A DNA stretch of 64,000 nt, from positions 558,001 through 622,000 of the forward strand of contig NZ_FXUZ01000001.1 of assembly GCF_900183575.1 (NCBI RefSeq). Reading direction: 5' to 3'. Within the stretch, counting starts at the first letter, position 1. Each line of letters begins with the position of its first letter. Below, piece by piece: positions 37,916 to 50,022 of this stretch. The notes under the pieces were generated by a model, which was given only the letters and a program-made list of their open reading frames with translations, was not told the origin of the DNA and did not search any database. The stretch comes from Staphylococcus cornubiensis (GTDB lineage Bacteria > Bacillota > Bacilli > Staphylococcales > Staphylococcaceae). Made by a program: the position numbers and the translations under genes.

Positions 37916-39619
37916 CTAAATTTGTTCGTATAATTTTTCAAGGTGTACCACTAAATCATCGACATGCACATCTTCGCTATCGCCTGTGTCACGACGCTTC
38001 ACTTCTACGATACCTTCTGCTGCATTTTTACCGACTACAACACGAACTGGAATACCAATCAAGTCGGCATCGTTGAATTTCACACCTGCACGTTCATTTC
38101 GATCATCATAAAGCACATCATATTTTGATAACAATGTGTCATATAATTGATCGCCACATTCACGTTGTTCGTCTTTTTTCGGATTGACAGTAATCAAATG
38201 CACATCAAATGGTGTGACTGATTTCGGCCAAATAATGCCGTTCTCATCATGGTGCTGTTCAATAATCGCACTTAACGTTCTTGAAACACCAATACCGTAA
38301 CAACCCATTGTTAAGTTTTGTTCGCGACCTTGTTGATTTAAGACTGTTGCTTTCATTGCTTCAGAATATTTTTCACCTAATACGAAAACTTGCCCCACTT
38401 CAATACCTTCAGCAAATTGCGCTGGACCAGAACCATCTGCAAGTGGCTCACCTTCAAGAATAAAGCGGAAATCGCCATAGCCTTCAATTTGGAAGTCACG
38501 CTCAACATTCGCATTAATGTAGTGGAACCCATCTTCATTTGCACCAATCGCTAAATTACGCAATGATTGAACGAATTGATCCGCATATACTTTGACATCT
38601 CTATCAGTAATCGGACCTAAAGAACCTGGTGATGCGCCTAACAAATTACGAATTTCATCATCCGTTGCCATTGTAACATCATCTGTTTTGAAGTAATCTT
38701 TAATTTTTACGTCATTCACTTCATGGTGACCACGAACGAGTAATAAAATAAATTCTCCATTTACTTTAAAGACCATTGTTTTAACAATATGATCTAAAGG
38801 TTGCCCTAAAAATTCAGCAAGTTCTTGTGCAGTTTTAACATTAGGCGTTGCTACTTTTTCTAATTCTTGTAACGCTTCATCAATGTTAGCTGTTTCATAA
38901 TATGGCACTTCAGCTTTCTCAATATTCGCCGCATAGTCACTATTGTCGCTATACACAATTGTATCTTCACCAATCGCACTTAATGCATGGAATTCATGTG
39001 TATGATTTCCGCCAATCGCACCTGAATCGGCAACGACTGGTCTCACATTTAAGCCGACACGTTTGAAAATCGTACTGTATGCATTGTACATATTTTGATA
39101 CGTTTCCATCAACGAATCTTCATCAGTATGGAATGAGTATGCATCTTTCATAATGAATTCTCGGCCACGTAATAAGCCAAAACGTGGACGCTTTTCATCC
39201 CGGAATTTGGTTTGAATTTGGAACAACGTAAGCGGAAGCTGTTTGTATGAACGTAATTCGTCTCGTACAAGAGATGTCACCACTTCTTCATGTGTTGGTC
39301 CTAATGCAAATTCACGTTGGTTGCGATCACGTAAACGCATGAGCTCCATACCGTATGCATCCCAACGTCCTGATTCTTTCCACAGTTCAGATTGTTGTAA
39401 TACTGGCATTACCACTTCAACTGCATCAATACGTTCCATTTCTTGACGAATAATATCTGAAATTTTGTGGATTACGCGAGTTGCTACTGGTAAATAACTG
39501 TATACCCCCGCAGCATTTTGCTTAATTAAGCCTGCTTTTAATAACAGTTGATGGCTAATGGCCTCAGCTTCAGCAGGCACTTCTCTCAATGTTGGAATAA
39601 AAACTTTTGATTGCTTCAT
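37916..39619 (-). CDS. proS: Prolyl-tRNA synthetase (bacterial type)
   Basis: A 567-aa class II aminoacyl-tRNA synthetase. Motif 2 ([26 protein letters not shown], near 130-155) and motif 3 ([17 protein letters not shown], near 440) bracket an editing INS domain (about 225-390) that clears alanyl-tRNA. The C-terminal anticodon-binding domain begins near 470. No T-box leader is present; rseP ends only 24 bases upstream, so it is transcribed with the rseP operon. Confidence 0.97.
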   Translation of the reverse strand: MKQSKVFIPTLREVPAEAEAISHQLLLKAGLIKQNAAGVYSYLPVATRVIHKISDIIRQEMERIDAVEVVMPVLQQSELWKESGRWDAYGMELMRLRDRNQREFALGPTHEEVVTSLVRDELRSYKQLPLTLFQIQTKFRDEKRPRFGLLRGREFIMKDAYSFHTDEDSLMETYQNMYNAYSTIFKRVGLNVRPVVADSGAIGGNHTHEFHALSAIGEDTIVYSDNSDYAANIEKAEVPYYETANIDEALQELEKVATPNVKTAQELAEFLGQPLDHIVKTMVFKVNGEFILLLVRGHHEVNDVKIKDYFKTDDVTMATDDEIRNLLGASPGSLGPITDRDVKVYADQFVQSLRNLAIGANEDGFHYINANVERDFQIEGYGDFRFILEGEPLADGSGPAQFAEGIEVGQVFVLGEKYSEAMKATVLNQQGREQNLTMGCYGIGVSRTLSAIIEQHHDENGIIWPKSVTPFDVHLITVNPKKDEQRECGDQLYDTLLSKYDVLYDDRNERAGVKFNDADLIGIPVRVVVGKNAAEGIVEVKRRDTGDSEDVHVDDLVVHLEKLYEQI

Positions 39620-39643
39620 CCTAGATTGTTCCTCCTTGTCCTA

Positions 39644-40924
39644 TCATAAGAAATAACGTTGTATATCATTCCAAGTGACGAGCACCATGATGATTAATAC
39701 AAAAATTGCTCCCGCAGCAATAATCACTGTTTCTGCTTTTTTATTGGCAGGTTTTCTAAATATCGCTTCATAAATCACGAATAAAATACGTCCGCCATCC
39801 AGTGCAGGAATCGGTAATAAATTCATAATACCTAAGTTGACACTCAATACAGCTGTCCAACTAATTAAATTAATAATCCCCGTTTTGACTACCGTATCGA
39901 CATTTTTATAAATACCGACTGGACCGTTTAACATATCAAAACTAAAGTCACCCGTGAAAATACTCGCAATCATACTTGCGACTGCAACGAAAATAATTTT
40001 ACCGAACTCTATTGTCTGTTGAATACCGAATAATAACGGTTCAAATAGTGAACGTTCTTTTTCGGGTATAAAACCGAGTCGATAATCTGTTTGTTTACTC
40101 GTTTTTGTCGTTTGAATTTCTACTTTTTTCGGCGAGAATTCCTTTTCAATCGTCTTACCTTCACGTTCAATGACAATCGTTGTAGGTTTTCCTTCTGTTG
40201 CTTCAAGTTGTTTTTTTATATCATTATATCGGTGAATGTCATGATTACCGATTTTTTTAATTTCGTCACCTTTTTGTAACCCAATTTGTTGTGCTGGTGA
40301 ATTTTCAGCGACTTGCGCAATTTTAGGTACCGGGGCACCTTGATAATACGCCAAACCGATTAATAAGACTAAAGCTAAAATAAAATTGAATAATGGACCT
40401 GCAAAAAGCGTTAAAAACTTTTGATAAGGCTTTTTATGTGTGAATTGACGATGGCGTGGTGCAATTTGAATTAAACTTCCATTTTGTACAAAGTAAGCTT
40501 TTTCGGCGATGTTAAAACGATGACGTGTTTCATCATCAGCAGTTACACCTTCGATAAACAAGTCTTCAGTTAAATCGACTTGTTTCACTTCTAACGCTTC
40601 AATTTGTTGGAATTTATGTTGATCATCTAAAATGATGTGTGTCACTTCATTCGCGTCATTCGTTTTAATTCTAACGTGCATCCCAGGTTGAACAGGGGAC
40701 TCTTCCATCCCGTCACCCGCCATACGTACATAACCACCCACTGGTAACAAGCGGATTGTGTAGAGTGTTTCATTTTTACGAAAACTAAAAATCTTTGGTC
40801 CCATACCAATCGCAAACTCCGGACACATAATACCAGCACGTTTTGCAAAATACATATGACCAAATTCGTGTACAAATACGAGGACACCAAAGACAATAAT
40901 AAATGCAATAAGGGTTATGAGCAC
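39644..40924 (-). CDS. rseP: Site-2 intramembrane protease RseP/RasP
   Basis: A 426-aa membrane zinc protease that cleaves membrane-bound anti-sigma factors and leftover signal peptides. The zinc motif His19-Glu20-x2-His23 lies in the first helix. A PDZ domain (about 185-270) follows, then [14 protein letters not shown], which carries the third ligand, and a last helix. The start is GTG 40924 with AGGTG nine bases upstream. The dxr stop lies six bases before it, so they share an operon. Confidence 0.95.
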   Translation of the reverse strand: MLITLIAFIIVFGVLVFVHEFGHMYFAKRAGIMCPEFAIGMGPKIFSFRKNETLYTIRLLPVGGYVRMAGDGMEESPVQPGMHVRIKTNDANEVTHIILDDQHKFQQIEALEVKQVDLTEDLFIEGVTADDETRHRFNIAEKAYFVQNGSLIQIAPRHRQFTHKKPYQKFLTLFAGPLFNFILALVLLIGLAYYQGAPVPKIAQVAENSPAQQIGLQKGDEIKKIGNHDIHRYNDIKKQLEATEGKPTTIVIEREGKTIEKEFSPKKVEIQTTKTSKQTDYRLGFIPEKERSLFEPLLFGIQQTIEFGKIIFVAVASMIASIFTGDFSFDMLNGPVGIYKNVDTVVKTGIINLISWTAVLSVNLGIMNLLPIPALDGGRILFVIYEAIFRKPANKKAETVIIAAGAIFVLIIMVLVTWNDIQRYFL

Positions 40925-40930
40925 AGTTTC

Positions 40931-42064
40931 TTACACCTCATATTCTTTTGTTTTATAGTAATGATCTAATTCTAAAATTTGTTCAAGTGTTGGATTTTGA
41001 ATGACTTCGTGTGCTGTCATTTCACGTTCAATCATTTTCTCAATATCCAAAAATGCAATTTCACGGTTTAAAAACTTAGCGACAGCCACTTCATTCACCG
41101 CATTTAATACAACCGGCATCGTGCCACCGATACGTAATGCATCGTACGCATATTGTAAACAGCGATAACGATCAAAGTCCATAGGTTTAAAGTTTAACTG
41201 CGCAACTTCAGCAAGGTTTAATGATGGTGCTTGATGCTCAATACGCTCAGGATAAGTGAAAGCGTACTGAATCGGCATGCGCATATCCGGTGTCCCTAAT
41301 TGCGCCATCACGCTTGTATCAACAAATTCGACCATTGAATGAATGATACTTTCTTTATGCAAAATGGTTTGAATTTGGTCGATATCTAAATCGAATAACC
41401 ACTTTGCTTCAATGACTTCAAATCCTTTATTCATCATCGTTGCAGAATCAATCGTAATTTTATGACCCATTGACCAGTTCGGGTGATTCAGTGCATCCTC
41501 TACCGTTACGGAAGCCAATTGATCACGTGTTAAGTCACGGAATGAGCCGCCACTTGCCGTAATGACGACATTTTTCACTTTGCGCATATCTTCGCCATTT
41601 AAACATTGAAAAATCGCTGCATGTTCAGAGTCAACTGGCAAAATATTGACACCATGTTGACGTGCATGTGCCATGACCAATTCACCTGCAACAACTAACG
41701 TTTCTTTGTTGGCTAAAGCGATATCCTTACCTGCTTCAATCGCTTTCATCGTCGGTTCGAGCCCAACACTACCGAGCAATGAATTCAATACTAAGTCATT
41801 TTTTTCATAAGTTGCGACCTCGATTAAGCCTTCGCGACCACTGACGATATGACTGTGATAAGGTTTTAATTGTTCTACTGCACTTACTTCTTGAACTGCG
41901 ACGATGTCAGGATTAAATTTTTGAATCACTTCAATCGCAAAATCAACATTTTTTCCTACAGTAAACGCAATTAAATTAAAGTTTTCAGGATGGCGTTCAA
42001 TGACATCAATAGCCTGTTGACCTATTGAACCCGACGCTCCTAAAATAGCGATATTTTTCATCAT
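40931..42064 (-). CDS. dxr: 1-deoxy-D-xylulose 5-phosphate reductoisomerase
   Basis: Second enzyme of the MEP isoprenoid route in Bacillus; here a 377-aa protein with the NADPH loop GASGSIGQQ (9-17), [10 protein letters not shown], the metal site DSEHAAIFQ and [17 protein letters not shown]. Presence is notable because staphylococci such as S. aureus make isoprenoids by the mevalonate route and, to my knowledge, do not keep dxr. The sequence looks complete and functional. ATG 42064 or the adjacent ATG 42061. It lies between cdsA and rseP, as in Bacillus. Confidence 0.95.
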   Translation of the reverse strand: MMKNIAILGASGSIGQQAIDVIERHPENFNLIAFTVGKNVDFAIEVIQKFNPDIVAVQEVSAVEQLKPYHSHIVSGREGLIEVATYEKNDLVLNSLLGSVGLEPTMKAIEAGKDIALANKETLVVAGELVMAHARQHGVNILPVDSEHAAIFQCLNGEDMRKVKNVVITASGGSFRDLTRDQLASVTVEDALNHPNWSMGHKITIDSATMMNKGFEVIEAKWLFDLDIDQIQTILHKESIIHSMVEFVDTSVMAQLGTPDMRMPIQYAFTYPERIEHQAPSLNLAEVAQLNFKPMDFDRYRCLQYAYDALRIGGTMPVVLNAVNEVAVAKFLNREIAFLDIEKMIEREMTAHEVIQNPTLEQILELDHYYKTKEYEV

Positions 42065-42077
42065 TTCTCACTTCTCT

Positions 42078-42860
42078 TTACATTTGAATTAAGAAAATAT
42101 TCATTAATGGTAATACGAACATAAAGCTGTCAAAGCGGTCTAAAATGCCACCATGTCCTGGCAATAAACGACCCGAATCTTTAACACCAAAATGACGTTT
42201 AAATCCTGATTCTACAAGATCACCGAGTTGACCAAACATACTCAATACAACTGTAATGAGTAAAAGGCCAACTATTGGGTAGTCAAAGTCAACGAAAAAC
42301 ATAAAAACAATCGGCACAATCAAACTACAAATTAACCCGCCGATAAATCCTTCAATCGTTTTATTGGGACTAATCGTCGGCCATAATTTACGCTTTCCTA
42401 AAAGGCGCCCAAATATGTAAGCACCTGTGTCTGTCAACCATACAATCAGTAAACCAAATAAAATAAACTGTAGGCCTGCTTCACGTGTGACATAAAAATA
42501 CATAAAACCAATACCGACATAAGCGACAGACATCAGACAAAAAGCTGAATCCATAAAACTAAATCTATTTTTTGACATCACCGTATAACTTAAAATAATA
42601 AAACTCATTGCAATCAATGACTTTTGTTGTAACACGATGACCCAGCTTCCAAAATCTTGCGGGAGCATCATAATGATTAATGCAAGTGCACTTAGAAGAC
42701 CAGGTATTGACAAAAATTGGATTCTATTCATGTTTAAAAGTTCTTTTAACGCAATTAATGCAAGTAAAAAAGTAAAATACATCCATGTTGATCCACCAAT
42801 GAGCAAAATAGGTAAAAAAACAATGAGTGCCACTATCGTTGTGATTGTTCTAACCTTCAT
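42078..42860 (-). CDS. cdsA: Phosphatidate cytidylyltransferase (CDP-diacylglycerol synthase)
   Basis: A 260-aa polytopic membrane enzyme that makes CDP-diacylglycerol from phosphatidate and CTP, supplying PgsA at 6.4 kb. The family signature [21 protein letters not shown] followed by LDRFDS is near the C-terminus (about 215-243). About eight hydrophobic segments are visible. It lies 14 bases after uppS and 13 before dxr. Confidence 0.96.
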   Translation of the reverse strand: MKVRTITTIVALIVFLPILLIGGSTWMYFTFLLALIALKELLNMNRIQFLSIPGLLSALALIIMMLPQDFGSWVIVLQQKSLIAMSFIILSYTVMSKNRFSFMDSAFCLMSVAYVGIGFMYFYVTREAGLQFILFGLLIVWLTDTGAYIFGRLLGKRKLWPTISPNKTIEGFIGGLICSLIVPIVFMFFVDFDYPIVGLLLITVVLSMFGQLGDLVESGFKRHFGVKDSGRLLPGHGGILDRFDSFMFVLPLMNIFLIQM

Positions 42861-42874
42861 CCCACTACTCCTAT

Positions 42875-43636
42875 CTACAATCCTCCAAATCGTCTTTGTC
42901 GTGATTGATATGTTTTAATACATGCTTTTAACTCTGCCTCATCAAAATCCGGCCACATTTTAGAATTAAAAATAAATTCACTATACGACAGTTGCCAAAT
43001 CAAGAAATTACTAATTCGCTGTTCCCCAGACGTACGAATCAACAATTCTGGATCAGGATAGTCACGTGTCATTAAATACTTTTGAAAATGTTGTTCCGTT
43101 AACGCATCAATATCCTGATCAGACGCATGACGCATATCTTTCATCAATGTTTGAATACCATGAACAATTTCGGCACGTCCACCATAATTAATCGCAAATA
43201 TTAAAGTCAACCCCGTATTATCAGATGTTTTAATTTTGGCTTCTTCAATTGCCTGAATCGTTTTTTCTGGCAAATCATTAATAAAGCCAACTGTCTCAAC
43301 TCTGACATTTTTTTCGATTAATTCAGGTAGAAACGTATTTAAAAAGTTAACAGGTAAGCCCATGATGTAATTCACTTCTTCATCAGGTCGCGACCAGTTC
43401 TCTGTTGAAAAAGCGTAAAGGGTCAAATATTTGATACCTAAGTCACTTGCCGCACGCGTAATTGTTTTAATTGTTTGCATGCCTTGATAATGCCCTTTAA
43501 TTCTAGGCATTTTACGCTGTTTGGCCCAACGACCATTGCCATCCATAATAATTGCAATGTGTTCAGGTATATTATGTAAATCGAGCGCTTCGATATGGTT
43601 TTGAGTGTCATTTTTTTTCTTAAATTTCTTAAACAT
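42875..43636 (-). CDS. uppS: Undecaprenyl diphosphate synthase (isoprenyl transferase)
   Basis: A 253-aa cis-prenyltransferase that makes the C55 lipid carrier for peptidoglycan and teichoic acid. Catalytic Asp32 in [15 protein letters not shown], then [22 protein letters not shown], and [25 protein letters not shown] 43636 follows GGAGGAAC. First gene of the uppS-cdsA-dxr-rseP-proS operon. Confidence 0.97.
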   Translation of the reverse strand: MFKKFKKKNDTQNHIEALDLHNIPEHIAIIMDGNGRWAKQRKMPRIKGHYQGMQTIKTITRAASDLGIKYLTLYAFSTENWSRPDEEVNYIMGLPVNFLNTFLPELIEKNVRVETVGFINDLPEKTIQAIEEAKIKTSDNTGLTLIFAINYGGRAEIVHGIQTLMKDMRHASDQDIDALTEQHFQKYLMTRDYPDPELLIRTSGEQRISNFLIWQLSYSEFIFNSKMWPDFDEAELKACIKTYQSRQRRFGGL

Positions 43637-43741
43637 GCGCGTTCCTCCGAGCCTATTTCGTCTCTTAAAATATTATAATCTCATAAGCGTACAATTATCT
43701 ACCATTTTATCACACTCAATACCTGCATTGAATAAACAAAG

Positions 43742-43776
43742 AAAAAAACTGTACCAAAGTCGTATTCGGTACAGCT
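43742..43776 (-). terminator. Terminator of frr
   Basis: CTGTACC (43749-43755) pairs with GGTACAG (43768-43774), followed on the minus strand by TTTTTTTC. It separates frr from uppS. Confidence 0.88.
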
Positions 43777-43878
43777 TAAAAGTAGACAAACATTTTCTAC
43801 AGTCTTCTTATTAAATTGGACTGAGTTAACGCACCTTACTCAAATCAAACCTCATCATAAGGCGGATGACTGTTTGAT

Positions 43879-44433
43879 TTAGACTGACATAATGTCTTTT
43901 TCTTTGTCTGCCACTAACTGATCGATTTCTTTGATAGAGCTATCAGTAATTTTTTGCACTTCATCAGATCCGTTACGTAACTCATCTTCAGAAATTTCGC
44001 CATCTTTTTCTTGTCTTTTTAATGTATCGTTCGCATCACGACGAATATTACGGATAGAAACTTTCGCATTTTCACCTGTTTTCTTCACATCTTTAACGAT
44101 TTCTTTACGACGCTCTTCAGTTAAAGCAGGCACCATAATACGAATGACATCACCGTCACTAGTCGGATTAACCCCTAAATTTGCTGCGATAATCGCTTTT
44201 TCAATGTCAGCTAGAGACGTCTTATCGTATGGAGATACAACAAGTAAACGCGCTTCAGGCACATTAATACTTGCAAGTTGTTGTACAGGCGTTGGCGCAC
44301 CATAGTAATCGACTTGAACGCCAGCAAGTAAGTTAGAGTTTGCGCGTCCAGCATTGATTTGAGCTAATTCACGAGTTAAATTCTCAGTTGACTTTTTCAT
44401 ACGACTTTTCGCATCTTGAATAATTTCTTTCAT
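43879..44433 (-). CDS. frr: Ribosome recycling factor
   Basis: A 184-aa two-domain factor that splits post-termination ribosomes with EF-G. Typical segments: [56 protein letters not shown]. It starts 18 bases after pyrH, so the two are co-transcribed. ATG 44433 has AGAGGTG upstream. Confidence 0.97.
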   Translation of the reverse strand: MKEIIQDAKSRMKKSTENLTRELAQINAGRANSNLLAGVQVDYYGAPTPVQQLASINVPEARLLVVSPYDKTSLADIEKAIIAANLGVNPTSDGDVIRIMVPALTEERRKEIVKDVKKTGENAKVSIRNIRRDANDTLKRQEKDGEISEDELRNGSDEVQKITDSSIKEIDQLVADKEKDIMSV

Positions 44434-44450
44434 TGTTTTGCACCTCTATA

Positions 44451-45173
44451 TTATTTTGTAATGATTGTACCGATATCTTCACCTTGAACAGCACGTTTAA
44501 TATTGCCTTCTTCCATAATAGAGAAGACTTTTAACGGTATATTGTTGTCCATACAGAATGAAGAGGCTGTTGAATCCATTACTTGTAAACCTTCTTGTAA
44601 TAATTGAATGTAAGTTAAGCGATCATATTTTTTAGCATTCGGGTCAACTTTAGGATCCGCTGAATACACACCATCCACATTGTTTTTACCCATTAAAATT
44701 ACATCTGCTTCCACTTCGGCAGCACGTAATGCCGCAGTCGTGTCTGTTGAGAAATAAGGGTTACCAATACCTGCTGCAAAAATAACGACACGGTGTTTTT
44801 CAAGGTGACGGATAGCACGACGTCGAATGTATGGCTCTGCAACTTGTTTCATTTCGATAGACGTTAATACACGTGTATCACAGTCGAGTTGCTCGAGACT
44901 ATCTTGTAGTGCTAAAGCGTTCATGACAGTTGCTAACATACCCATATAGTCAGCAGTCCCACGATCCATACCTAAATCACTACCTGTTTTTCCGCGCCAA
45001 ATATTACCACCACCCACGATTACAGCAATCTCAGTATCCATTTTAGCAACTTCTGCTACTTGTTCTGCGATGCTCTTAATAATCATTGGATTGATACCAA
45101 AACCTTTGTCACCTGCTAATGCTTCTCCGCTTAATTTCAAAACTACTCGCTTATATTTTGAAGTTTCAGTCAT
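44451..45173 (-). CDS. pyrH: Uridylate kinase (UMP kinase)
   Basis: A 240-aa hexameric UMP kinase for pyrimidine synthesis. The amino-acid-kinase fold is seen in [44 protein letters not shown] and [15 protein letters not shown] 45173 with AGAGG eight bases upstream gives the family length. An upstream in-frame ATG at 45260 falls in the tsf-pyrH hairpin and is rejected. Confidence 0.96.
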   Translation of the reverse strand: MTETSKYKRVVLKLSGEALAGDKGFGINPMIIKSIAEQVAEVAKMDTEIAVIVGGGNIWRGKTGSDLGMDRGTADYMGMLATVMNALALQDSLEQLDCDTRVLTSIEMKQVAEPYIRRRAIRHLEKHRVVIFAAGIGNPYFSTDTTAALRAAEVEADVILMGKNNVDGVYSADPKVDPNAKKYDRLTYIQLLQEGLQVMDSTASSFCMDNNIPLKVFSIMEEGNIKRAVQGEDIGTIITK

Positions 45174-45213
45174 TATTTTAACCTCTCTATTCGTAATATG
45201 TAAAACAATACAA

Positions 45214-45314
45214 GTAAAGAAGACACAATAAGTATCTTCCTTGCACACGGCTTCAATCATGCATTGAAGTCATGCAAAGGAGGACACGAAAGGTGTCTTC
45301 TTTCTTATACAAAA
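45214..45314 (-). terminator. Branched hairpin between tsf and pyrH (terminator or attenuator)
   Basis: An outer stem GAAGACAC/GTGTCTTC closes around CCTTGCA/TGCAAAGG and a further CTTCAAT/ATTGAAG hairpin, giving about 100 nt of structured RNA just past the tsf stop. The minus-strand exit is TTCTTTACTTG, a poor T run, so it may be an attenuator or processing site instead of a full terminator. Confidence 0.6.
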
Positions 45315-45323
45315 CCGTGTTAA

Positions 45324-46202
45324 TTATTTCATTTGTCCTTTAACTTCATCAGCAAAGTTTTCTTGGCGTTTTTCAATGCCTTCACCTACTTCGTAACGTA
45401 CGAAGTCAACAAGTTTTCCACCTTTAGATTTAAGGAATTCTTCAACTGTTTGGTCAGGGTTTTTAACGAAGTTTTGATCAACTGCACAAATTTCTTGTAA
45501 ATATTTACGTAAACGACCTTCAACCATTTTTTCAACGATGTTTTCTGGTTTGCCTTCATTTAAAGCTTGTTGTTTTAAAACTTCTCTTTCGTGGTTAAGT
45601 TCTTCTTCACTTACTTGCTCAGAAGATACATATTTAGGGTTGATTGCAGCGATGTGCATTGCAACGTCTTTAGCTGCTTCTTCATCCGTTGTACCTTCAA
45701 CAACAGAAAGTACTGCAATACGTCCACCCATGTGTAAATATGCACCGAACGCATCGTTATCAGTTTTAGTTCTGATTTCGAAACGACGTAAGCTTAATTT
45801 TTCACCGATTGTTGAAATTGCTTCTGTCATATGTTCAGAAACTTTTTTACCATTTGGTAATGTTGTTTCATTTAATTCTTCTACAGTTGCTGCTTTTGTA
45901 TCAAGAATTTGGTTAGCAATTTCTTTTACAAGTTGTTGGAAACCTTCGTTACGAGCTACGAAGTCCGTTTCAGAGTTGATTTCAACGATAACTGCCTCAT
46001 TACCTTTTACTTCAACATGTGTAATACCTTCAGCTGCAATACGGTCAGCTTTTTTAGCTGCTTTTGCAATACCTTTTTCACGAAGGTAGTCAATCGCTTT
46101 ATCAATATCTCCGTCAGTTGCTTCTAAAGCTTTTTTACAGTCCATCATACCCGCGCCAGTTTTTTCGCGTAATTCTTTAACAAGTTTAGCTGAAATTGCC
46201 AT
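45324..46202 (-). CDS. tsf: Elongation factor Ts
   Basis: A 292-aa guanine-nucleotide exchange factor for EF-Tu. N-terminal UBA-like domain with [19 protein letters not shown] and the core [17 protein letters not shown] 46202 follows GGAGGAATTATGA. It is downstream of rpsB behind a terminator hairpin, the standard rpsB-tsf order. Confidence 0.98.
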   Translation of the reverse strand: MAISAKLVKELREKTGAGMMDCKKALEATDGDIDKAIDYLREKGIAKAAKKADRIAAEGITHVEVKGNEAVIVEINSETDFVARNEGFQQLVKEIANQILDTKAATVEELNETTLPNGKKVSEHMTEAISTIGEKLSLRRFEIRTKTDNDAFGAYLHMGGRIAVLSVVEGTTDEEAAKDVAMHIAAINPKYVSSEQVSEEELNHEREVLKQQALNEGKPENIVEKMVEGRLRKYLQEICAVDQNFVKNPDQTVEEFLKSKGGKLVDFVRYEVGEGIEKRQENFADEVKGQMK

Positions 46203-46242
46203 TCATAATTCCTCCAATTTTAAAAAGTACTTAATTTATTTT

Positions 46243-46277
46243 AAAAAAAGGTGATAAGCATATTTATCTTATCACCC
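46243..46277 (-). terminator. Terminator/attenuator between rpsB and tsf
   Basis: GGTGATAA (46250-46257) pairs with TTATCACC (46269-46276), then TTTTTTTAA on the minus strand. Partial read-through presumably supplies tsf. Confidence 0.85.
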
Positions 46278-46292
46278 ATTTCAAGATGCGTC

Positions 46293-47090
46293 TTAGTTAG
46301 ATTCAACAGTTGCTTCAGTGTTTTCTGTCGCTTCAGTTGATTCGCTTTCTGCTGTTTCATCTTCTGTTAAGTCGATGTCTTGTTCAGCAGCCACTTCTTC
46401 GTTTGATACACCTTGTTGACCTTCTAAGATTGCGTCCGCCATTTTACCAGTTAATAATTTAACCGCACGAATCGCGTCATCGTTCGCTGGGATAACGTAG
46501 TCAATTTCATCTGGATCACAGTTTGTATCAACAATACCTACGATAGGGATGTTTAATTTACGCGCTTCTGCAATTGCATTACGCTCTTTACGTGGGTCAA
46601 CTACGAATAATGCTTGTGGCATTGATTTCATTTCACGAATACCGCCTAAGAATTTAATTAAACGGTCATATTCTTTTTTAAGTTCTACAACTTCTTTTTT
46701 AGGAAGTACGTCGAAAGTACCGTCTTCTTCCATTTTTTCGATTTCAGAAATACGTTGAACACGTTTAGAAATTGTTTTGTAGTTTGTTAAGATTCCGCCT
46801 AACCATCTTTGGTTAACGTAGTAGTGGCCAGCACGTTCTGCTTCAGCTTTCACTGATTCTTGTGCTTGTTTTTTCGTACCTACGAATAAAACTTTACCGC
46901 CTTCTTCAGAAACTTGCTTAACAAAGTTATAAGCTTCTTCAACTTTTTTCACTGTTTTTTGTAAGTCGATGATATAAATACCATTTCTCTCAGTGAAAAT
47001 GTACTTTTTCATTTTTGGGTTCCAACGGCGTGTTTGGTGACCGAAGTGAACACCAGCTTCTAATAATTGTTTCATTGAAATAACTGCCAT
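46293..47090 (-). CDS. rpsB: 30S ribosomal protein S2
   Basis: A 265-aa S2 ([67 protein letters not shown]) with an acidic C-terminal tail rich in Glu and Thr. ATG 47090 has AGGAGG ten bases before it. The in-frame ATG at 47183 would translate the leader and is rejected. A promoter lies at 47215-47243. Confidence 0.97.
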   Translation of the reverse strand: MAVISMKQLLEAGVHFGHQTRRWNPKMKKYIFTERNGIYIIDLQKTVKKVEEAYNFVKQVSEEGGKVLFVGTKKQAQESVKAEAERAGHYYVNQRWLGGILTNYKTISKRVQRISEIEKMEEDGTFDVLPKKEVVELKKEYDRLIKFLGGIREMKSMPQALFVVDPRKERNAIAEARKLNIPIVGIVDTNCDPDEIDYVIPANDDAIRAVKLLTGKMADAILEGQQGVSNEEVAAEQDIDLTEDETAESESTEATENTEATVESN

Positions 47091-47214
47091 AATATAAATT
47101 CCTCCTATTGGTTTACATCCGCCACGTCCACTCATATAAAAACGATAATTTGAATTACCGCACCCTTTTATACTTTGATGCACGTGTGTGTTTTGACTTT
47201 TTCAGCCGCATATT

Positions 47215-47243
47215 AATATATCACAACATGTGACAAATTGCAA
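47215..47243 (-). promoter_or_regulatory. Promoter of rpsB
   Basis: -35 TTGCAA (47238-47243), 17 bases, -10 TATATT (47215-47220) on the minus strand. It predicts a leader of about 115 nt before rpsB. No codY terminator was recognised in front of it. Confidence 0.6.
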
Positions 47244-47256
47244 CAAGTCAAGCCAT

Positions 47257-48030
47257 TTATTCTGTGCGTGAAAGCTCGTCTAAAAATGCTTCTTTTTTAA
47301 CTTTAATGAATGTCCCTTTCATACCAAGTGAACGAGATTCAATAACGCCCGCACTTTCTAACTTTCTTAATGCGTTTACGATCACTGAACGCGTAATTCC
47401 GACACGGTCAGCCACTTTAGAAGCAATTAATAATCCTTCTTTGCCACCGAGTTCTTCAAAAATATGATCAATCGCTTCTTTTTCTGAATATGACAATGAA
47501 TTGATTGCCATAGAAATTGCAGCTTTGTCACGTGCTTCAGATTCAATTTCAGAATGTTTCTCACGCAAGATTTCCATACCAATCACTGTTGCTGCATATT
47601 CACCAAGCACGAGGTCATTATCTTCAAATTCATCAGATACACGTCCTAAAACTAATGTACCTAAACGCTCACCGCCACCAATAATTGGGAAGACTGTCGT
47701 TTTTGAGTTTTTAAACACGTCTTCATTTTCTGGTGGGAATACTGATAATTCATTATCAATTGAAATATTAGATAACGTTTCATAGACATGCATTAACTTT
47801 TCTGTATATTCTTCTGGGATATGTCGGTCTTCCAACATTTTAATAATACGTTCATTCTTAAGTAATTCATTTAAACTAGAACCTAATATTTTACCGCGGC
47901 GAGAAACAATGAACACATTAGTTACAGTCACTTTACTTATCGTTTGTGCAACATCTTTAAAATCTACTGAGATGCCCTTATGTTTTTGTAACAAACTACT
48001 CAATTCTCTTGTTTTCGATAATAAGCTCAT
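47257..48030 (-). CDS. codY: Global nutritional repressor CodY
   Basis: A 257-aa regulator that senses branched-chain amino acids and GTP and represses amino-acid, transport and virulence genes. An N-terminal GAF domain (about 1-155) binds the ligands. The C-terminal winged helix includes [26 protein letters not shown] (about 203-228). It follows hslU by 19 bases in the xerC-hslV-hslU-codY operon. Confidence 0.98.
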   Translation of the reverse strand: MSLLSKTRELSSLLQKHKGISVDFKDVAQTISKVTVTNVFIVSRRGKILGSSLNELLKNERIIKMLEDRHIPEEYTEKLMHVYETLSNISIDNELSVFPPENEDVFKNSKTTVFPIIGGGERLGTLVLGRVSDEFEDNDLVLGEYAATVIGMEILREKHSEIESEARDKAAISMAINSLSYSEKEAIDHIFEELGGKEGLLIASKVADRVGITRSVIVNALRKLESAGVIESRSLGMKGTFIKVKKEAFLDELSRTE

Positions 48031-48049
48031 GTCATTACTCCTTTTTTTC

Positions 48050-49459
48050 TTATAAAATAAATTCGCTTAAATCTTTGTTTGTCGAAATCGTTTTTAATTT
48101 ATCATCAACATATTGTGGTGTGATGTCCACTTGTGCATGCGGCATATTGGGTGCTTCGAAAGATAAATCTTCTAACATTTTTTCTAAGATGGTATGCAAA
48201 CGACGCGCACCGATATTATCCGTTTCTTGGTTAACATGATGTGCCATTTCCGCAAGTCGATAAATGGCTTCATCTGTGAAATTCACAATAACCTCTTCAG
48301 TTTTGAGTAACATTTCGTATTGTTTAATTAAGGAAAGCTTCGGTTCTTTAAGAATTCGTACAAAATCATCAACAGATAAATCTTGTAACTCTACACGAAT
48401 CGGAAAACGTCCTTGTAGCTCTGGAATTAAATCACTTGGTTTTGATACATGAAATGCTCCAGCGCCGATAAAAAGCATATGCTCCGTACTAACAGTACCA
48501 TATTTCGTCTTGACTACGCTACCCTCAAGGATAGGCAGAATATCACGTTGTACACCTTGTCTCGAAACATCTTGACCACTGTTTTGATTCGACGTTGCAA
48601 CTTTGTCAATTTCATCGATAAAAATGATACCCATTTGCTCTGCTAAATCAAGCGCTTCTTGATTCGCAGTTTCATGGTCAATCATTTCATCAGCAAATTG
48701 ATCCACCAAAATTTTACGTGCCGTTTTCACTGGCACTTCTTTTTGGACCTTTTTCTTCGGCATCAATTGGTTCATCATTTCTTGCATTTGCTCATTTTGA
48801 TTTGTCCCAAGCATTCCTAAAGCACCTGGATCTTGTTCAACCTTCACTTTAACTTTCTCTTCTTCAAGTTGGCCATTCAACAACTGTGTACGAATTTCAG
48901 AGCGCTTCGTTTTAATTTCTTCAGTTGGTGGTTCTTCTTCATCTTCATCGTTTTGCTGTCCAAAGTTTGGAATCGCGCCACCAAATAAAGATTCTAATGG
49001 ATTGTTGGTATTTTGACTTGCTTTTTTCTTCAGACTCGGTACAAGTAATTTCACTAATTTATCATTTGCTTTTTGTGTCGCCGCTTCAACAACATTCGCT
49101 TTTTTCTGATCTTTAACTAATCGTACGGCAACATCCACAAGGTCTCGTACCATACTTTCAACATCACGACCAACGTAACCGACTTCAGTAAATTTCGTTG
49201 CTTCTACTTTTAAAAATGGTGCACCGACAATTTTAGCCATACGACGTGCGATTTCAGTTTTCCCTACACCTGTCGGCCCCATCATCAAAATATTTTTTGG
49301 CGCAATTTCTTGTTTCACTTCATCATCAATTAAACTACGGCGATATCTATTTCTCAACGCGACAGCAACTTTTTTCTTAGCTTCTTCTTGGCCTACAATA
49401 TATTCATTTAATCGATCTACAATATCTTTTGGTGTATATTTAATCGCATTACGATCCAT
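48050..49459 (-). CDS. hslU: ATP-dependent protease ATPase subunit HslU (ClpY)
   Basis: A 469-aa AAA+ unfoldase that feeds HslV. Walker A GPTGVGKT at 61-68, Walker [10 protein letters not shown], and an acidic insertion domain (about 130-230: [19 protein letters not shown]). ATG 49459 has GGAGGT seven bases upstream; the ATG at 49474 is part of that site. The hslV stop lies 15 bases upstream. Confidence 0.97.
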   Translation of the reverse strand: MDRNAIKYTPKDIVDRLNEYIVGQEEAKKKVAVALRNRYRRSLIDDEVKQEIAPKNILMMGPTGVGKTEIARRMAKIVGAPFLKVEATKFTEVGYVGRDVESMVRDLVDVAVRLVKDQKKANVVEAATQKANDKLVKLLVPSLKKKASQNTNNPLESLFGGAIPNFGQQNDEDEEEPPTEEIKTKRSEIRTQLLNGQLEEEKVKVKVEQDPGALGMLGTNQNEQMQEMMNQLMPKKKVQKEVPVKTARKILVDQFADEMIDHETANQEALDLAEQMGIIFIDEIDKVATSNQNSGQDVSRQGVQRDILPILEGSVVKTKYGTVSTEHMLFIGAGAFHVSKPSDLIPELQGRFPIRVELQDLSVDDFVRILKEPKLSLIKQYEMLLKTEEVIVNFTDEAIYRLAEMAHHVNQETDNIGARRLHTILEKMLEDLSFEAPNMPHAQVDITPQYVDDKLKTISTNKDLSEFIL

Positions 49460-49473
49460 GCTCGATACCTCCA

Positions 49474-50016
49474 TTATAGTTCTTCCACTGTGATATGATC
49501 ATTCGTGAATACGCATATTTCTGAAGCGACTTTCAAACTTTCATATGCCATTTCACGTGCACTTAAGTGTGACGCATGTCTTTTAAACGCTCGACCCGCA
49601 CTTAACGCAAAATTGCCGCCTGAACCGATTGCAATTAAATCATCATCTGGCGCAATCACTTCACCTGTACCACTCACGACGAGGATATGATCTTTATCCA
49701 TAACAATGAGCATCGCTTCCAGTTGACGTAATTGTTTGTCGCCTCGCCACTCTTTTGCAAGTTCTACAGCAGCTCTTTCAAGATTGCCACTGTATTGCTG
49801 TAATTTTGCTTCAAATTTTTCAAAAAGTGTAAAAGCATCAGCAACACTACCTGCAAAACCTGCAATGACTTTGCCATTATACAGCTTTCTTACTTTTTTA
49901 GCAGTTTGTTTCATGATCACTTTTTCACCTAAAGTGACCTGACCATCACCAGCCATTGCTGCGCCACCATTATGTCTCACTGCATAAATCGTTGTTGCAT
50001 GTATTGATGAACTCAT
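49474..50016 (-). CDS. hslV: ATP-dependent protease proteolytic subunit HslV (ClpQ)
   Basis: A 180-aa N-terminal-nucleophile peptidase related to proteasome beta subunits. The catalytic pair TT lies in [12 protein letters not shown] (Thr8/Thr9), so seven or eight residues would need removal to expose the nucleophile, an extension seen in staphylococcal forms. GDGQVTLG and [14 protein letters not shown] are typical. It lies between xerC and hslU with short gaps. Confidence 0.96.
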   Translation of the reverse strand: MSSSIHATTIYAVRHNGGAAMAGDGQVTLGEKVIMKQTAKKVRKLYNGKVIAGFAGSVADAFTLFEKFEAKLQQYSGNLERAAVELAKEWRGDKQLRQLEAMLIVMDKDHILVVSGTGEVIAPDDDLIAIGSGGNFALSAGRAFKRHASHLSAREMAYESLKVASEICVFTNDHITVEEL

Positions 50017-50022
50017 GTATGA

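Noticed and set aside
39620-39650. T-box leader for proS
   Set aside because: Only 24 bases separate rseP and proS, too short for a T-box.
40931-42064. dxr as a horizontally acquired gene
   Set aside because: It sits in the ancestral Bacillus-type order with the neighbours uppS, cdsA and rseP and short gaps, so vertical retention is simpler.
45538-46089. 183-codon open frame antisense to tsf
   Set aside because: Fully inside tsf, Ser-rich shadow composition, no ribosome site.
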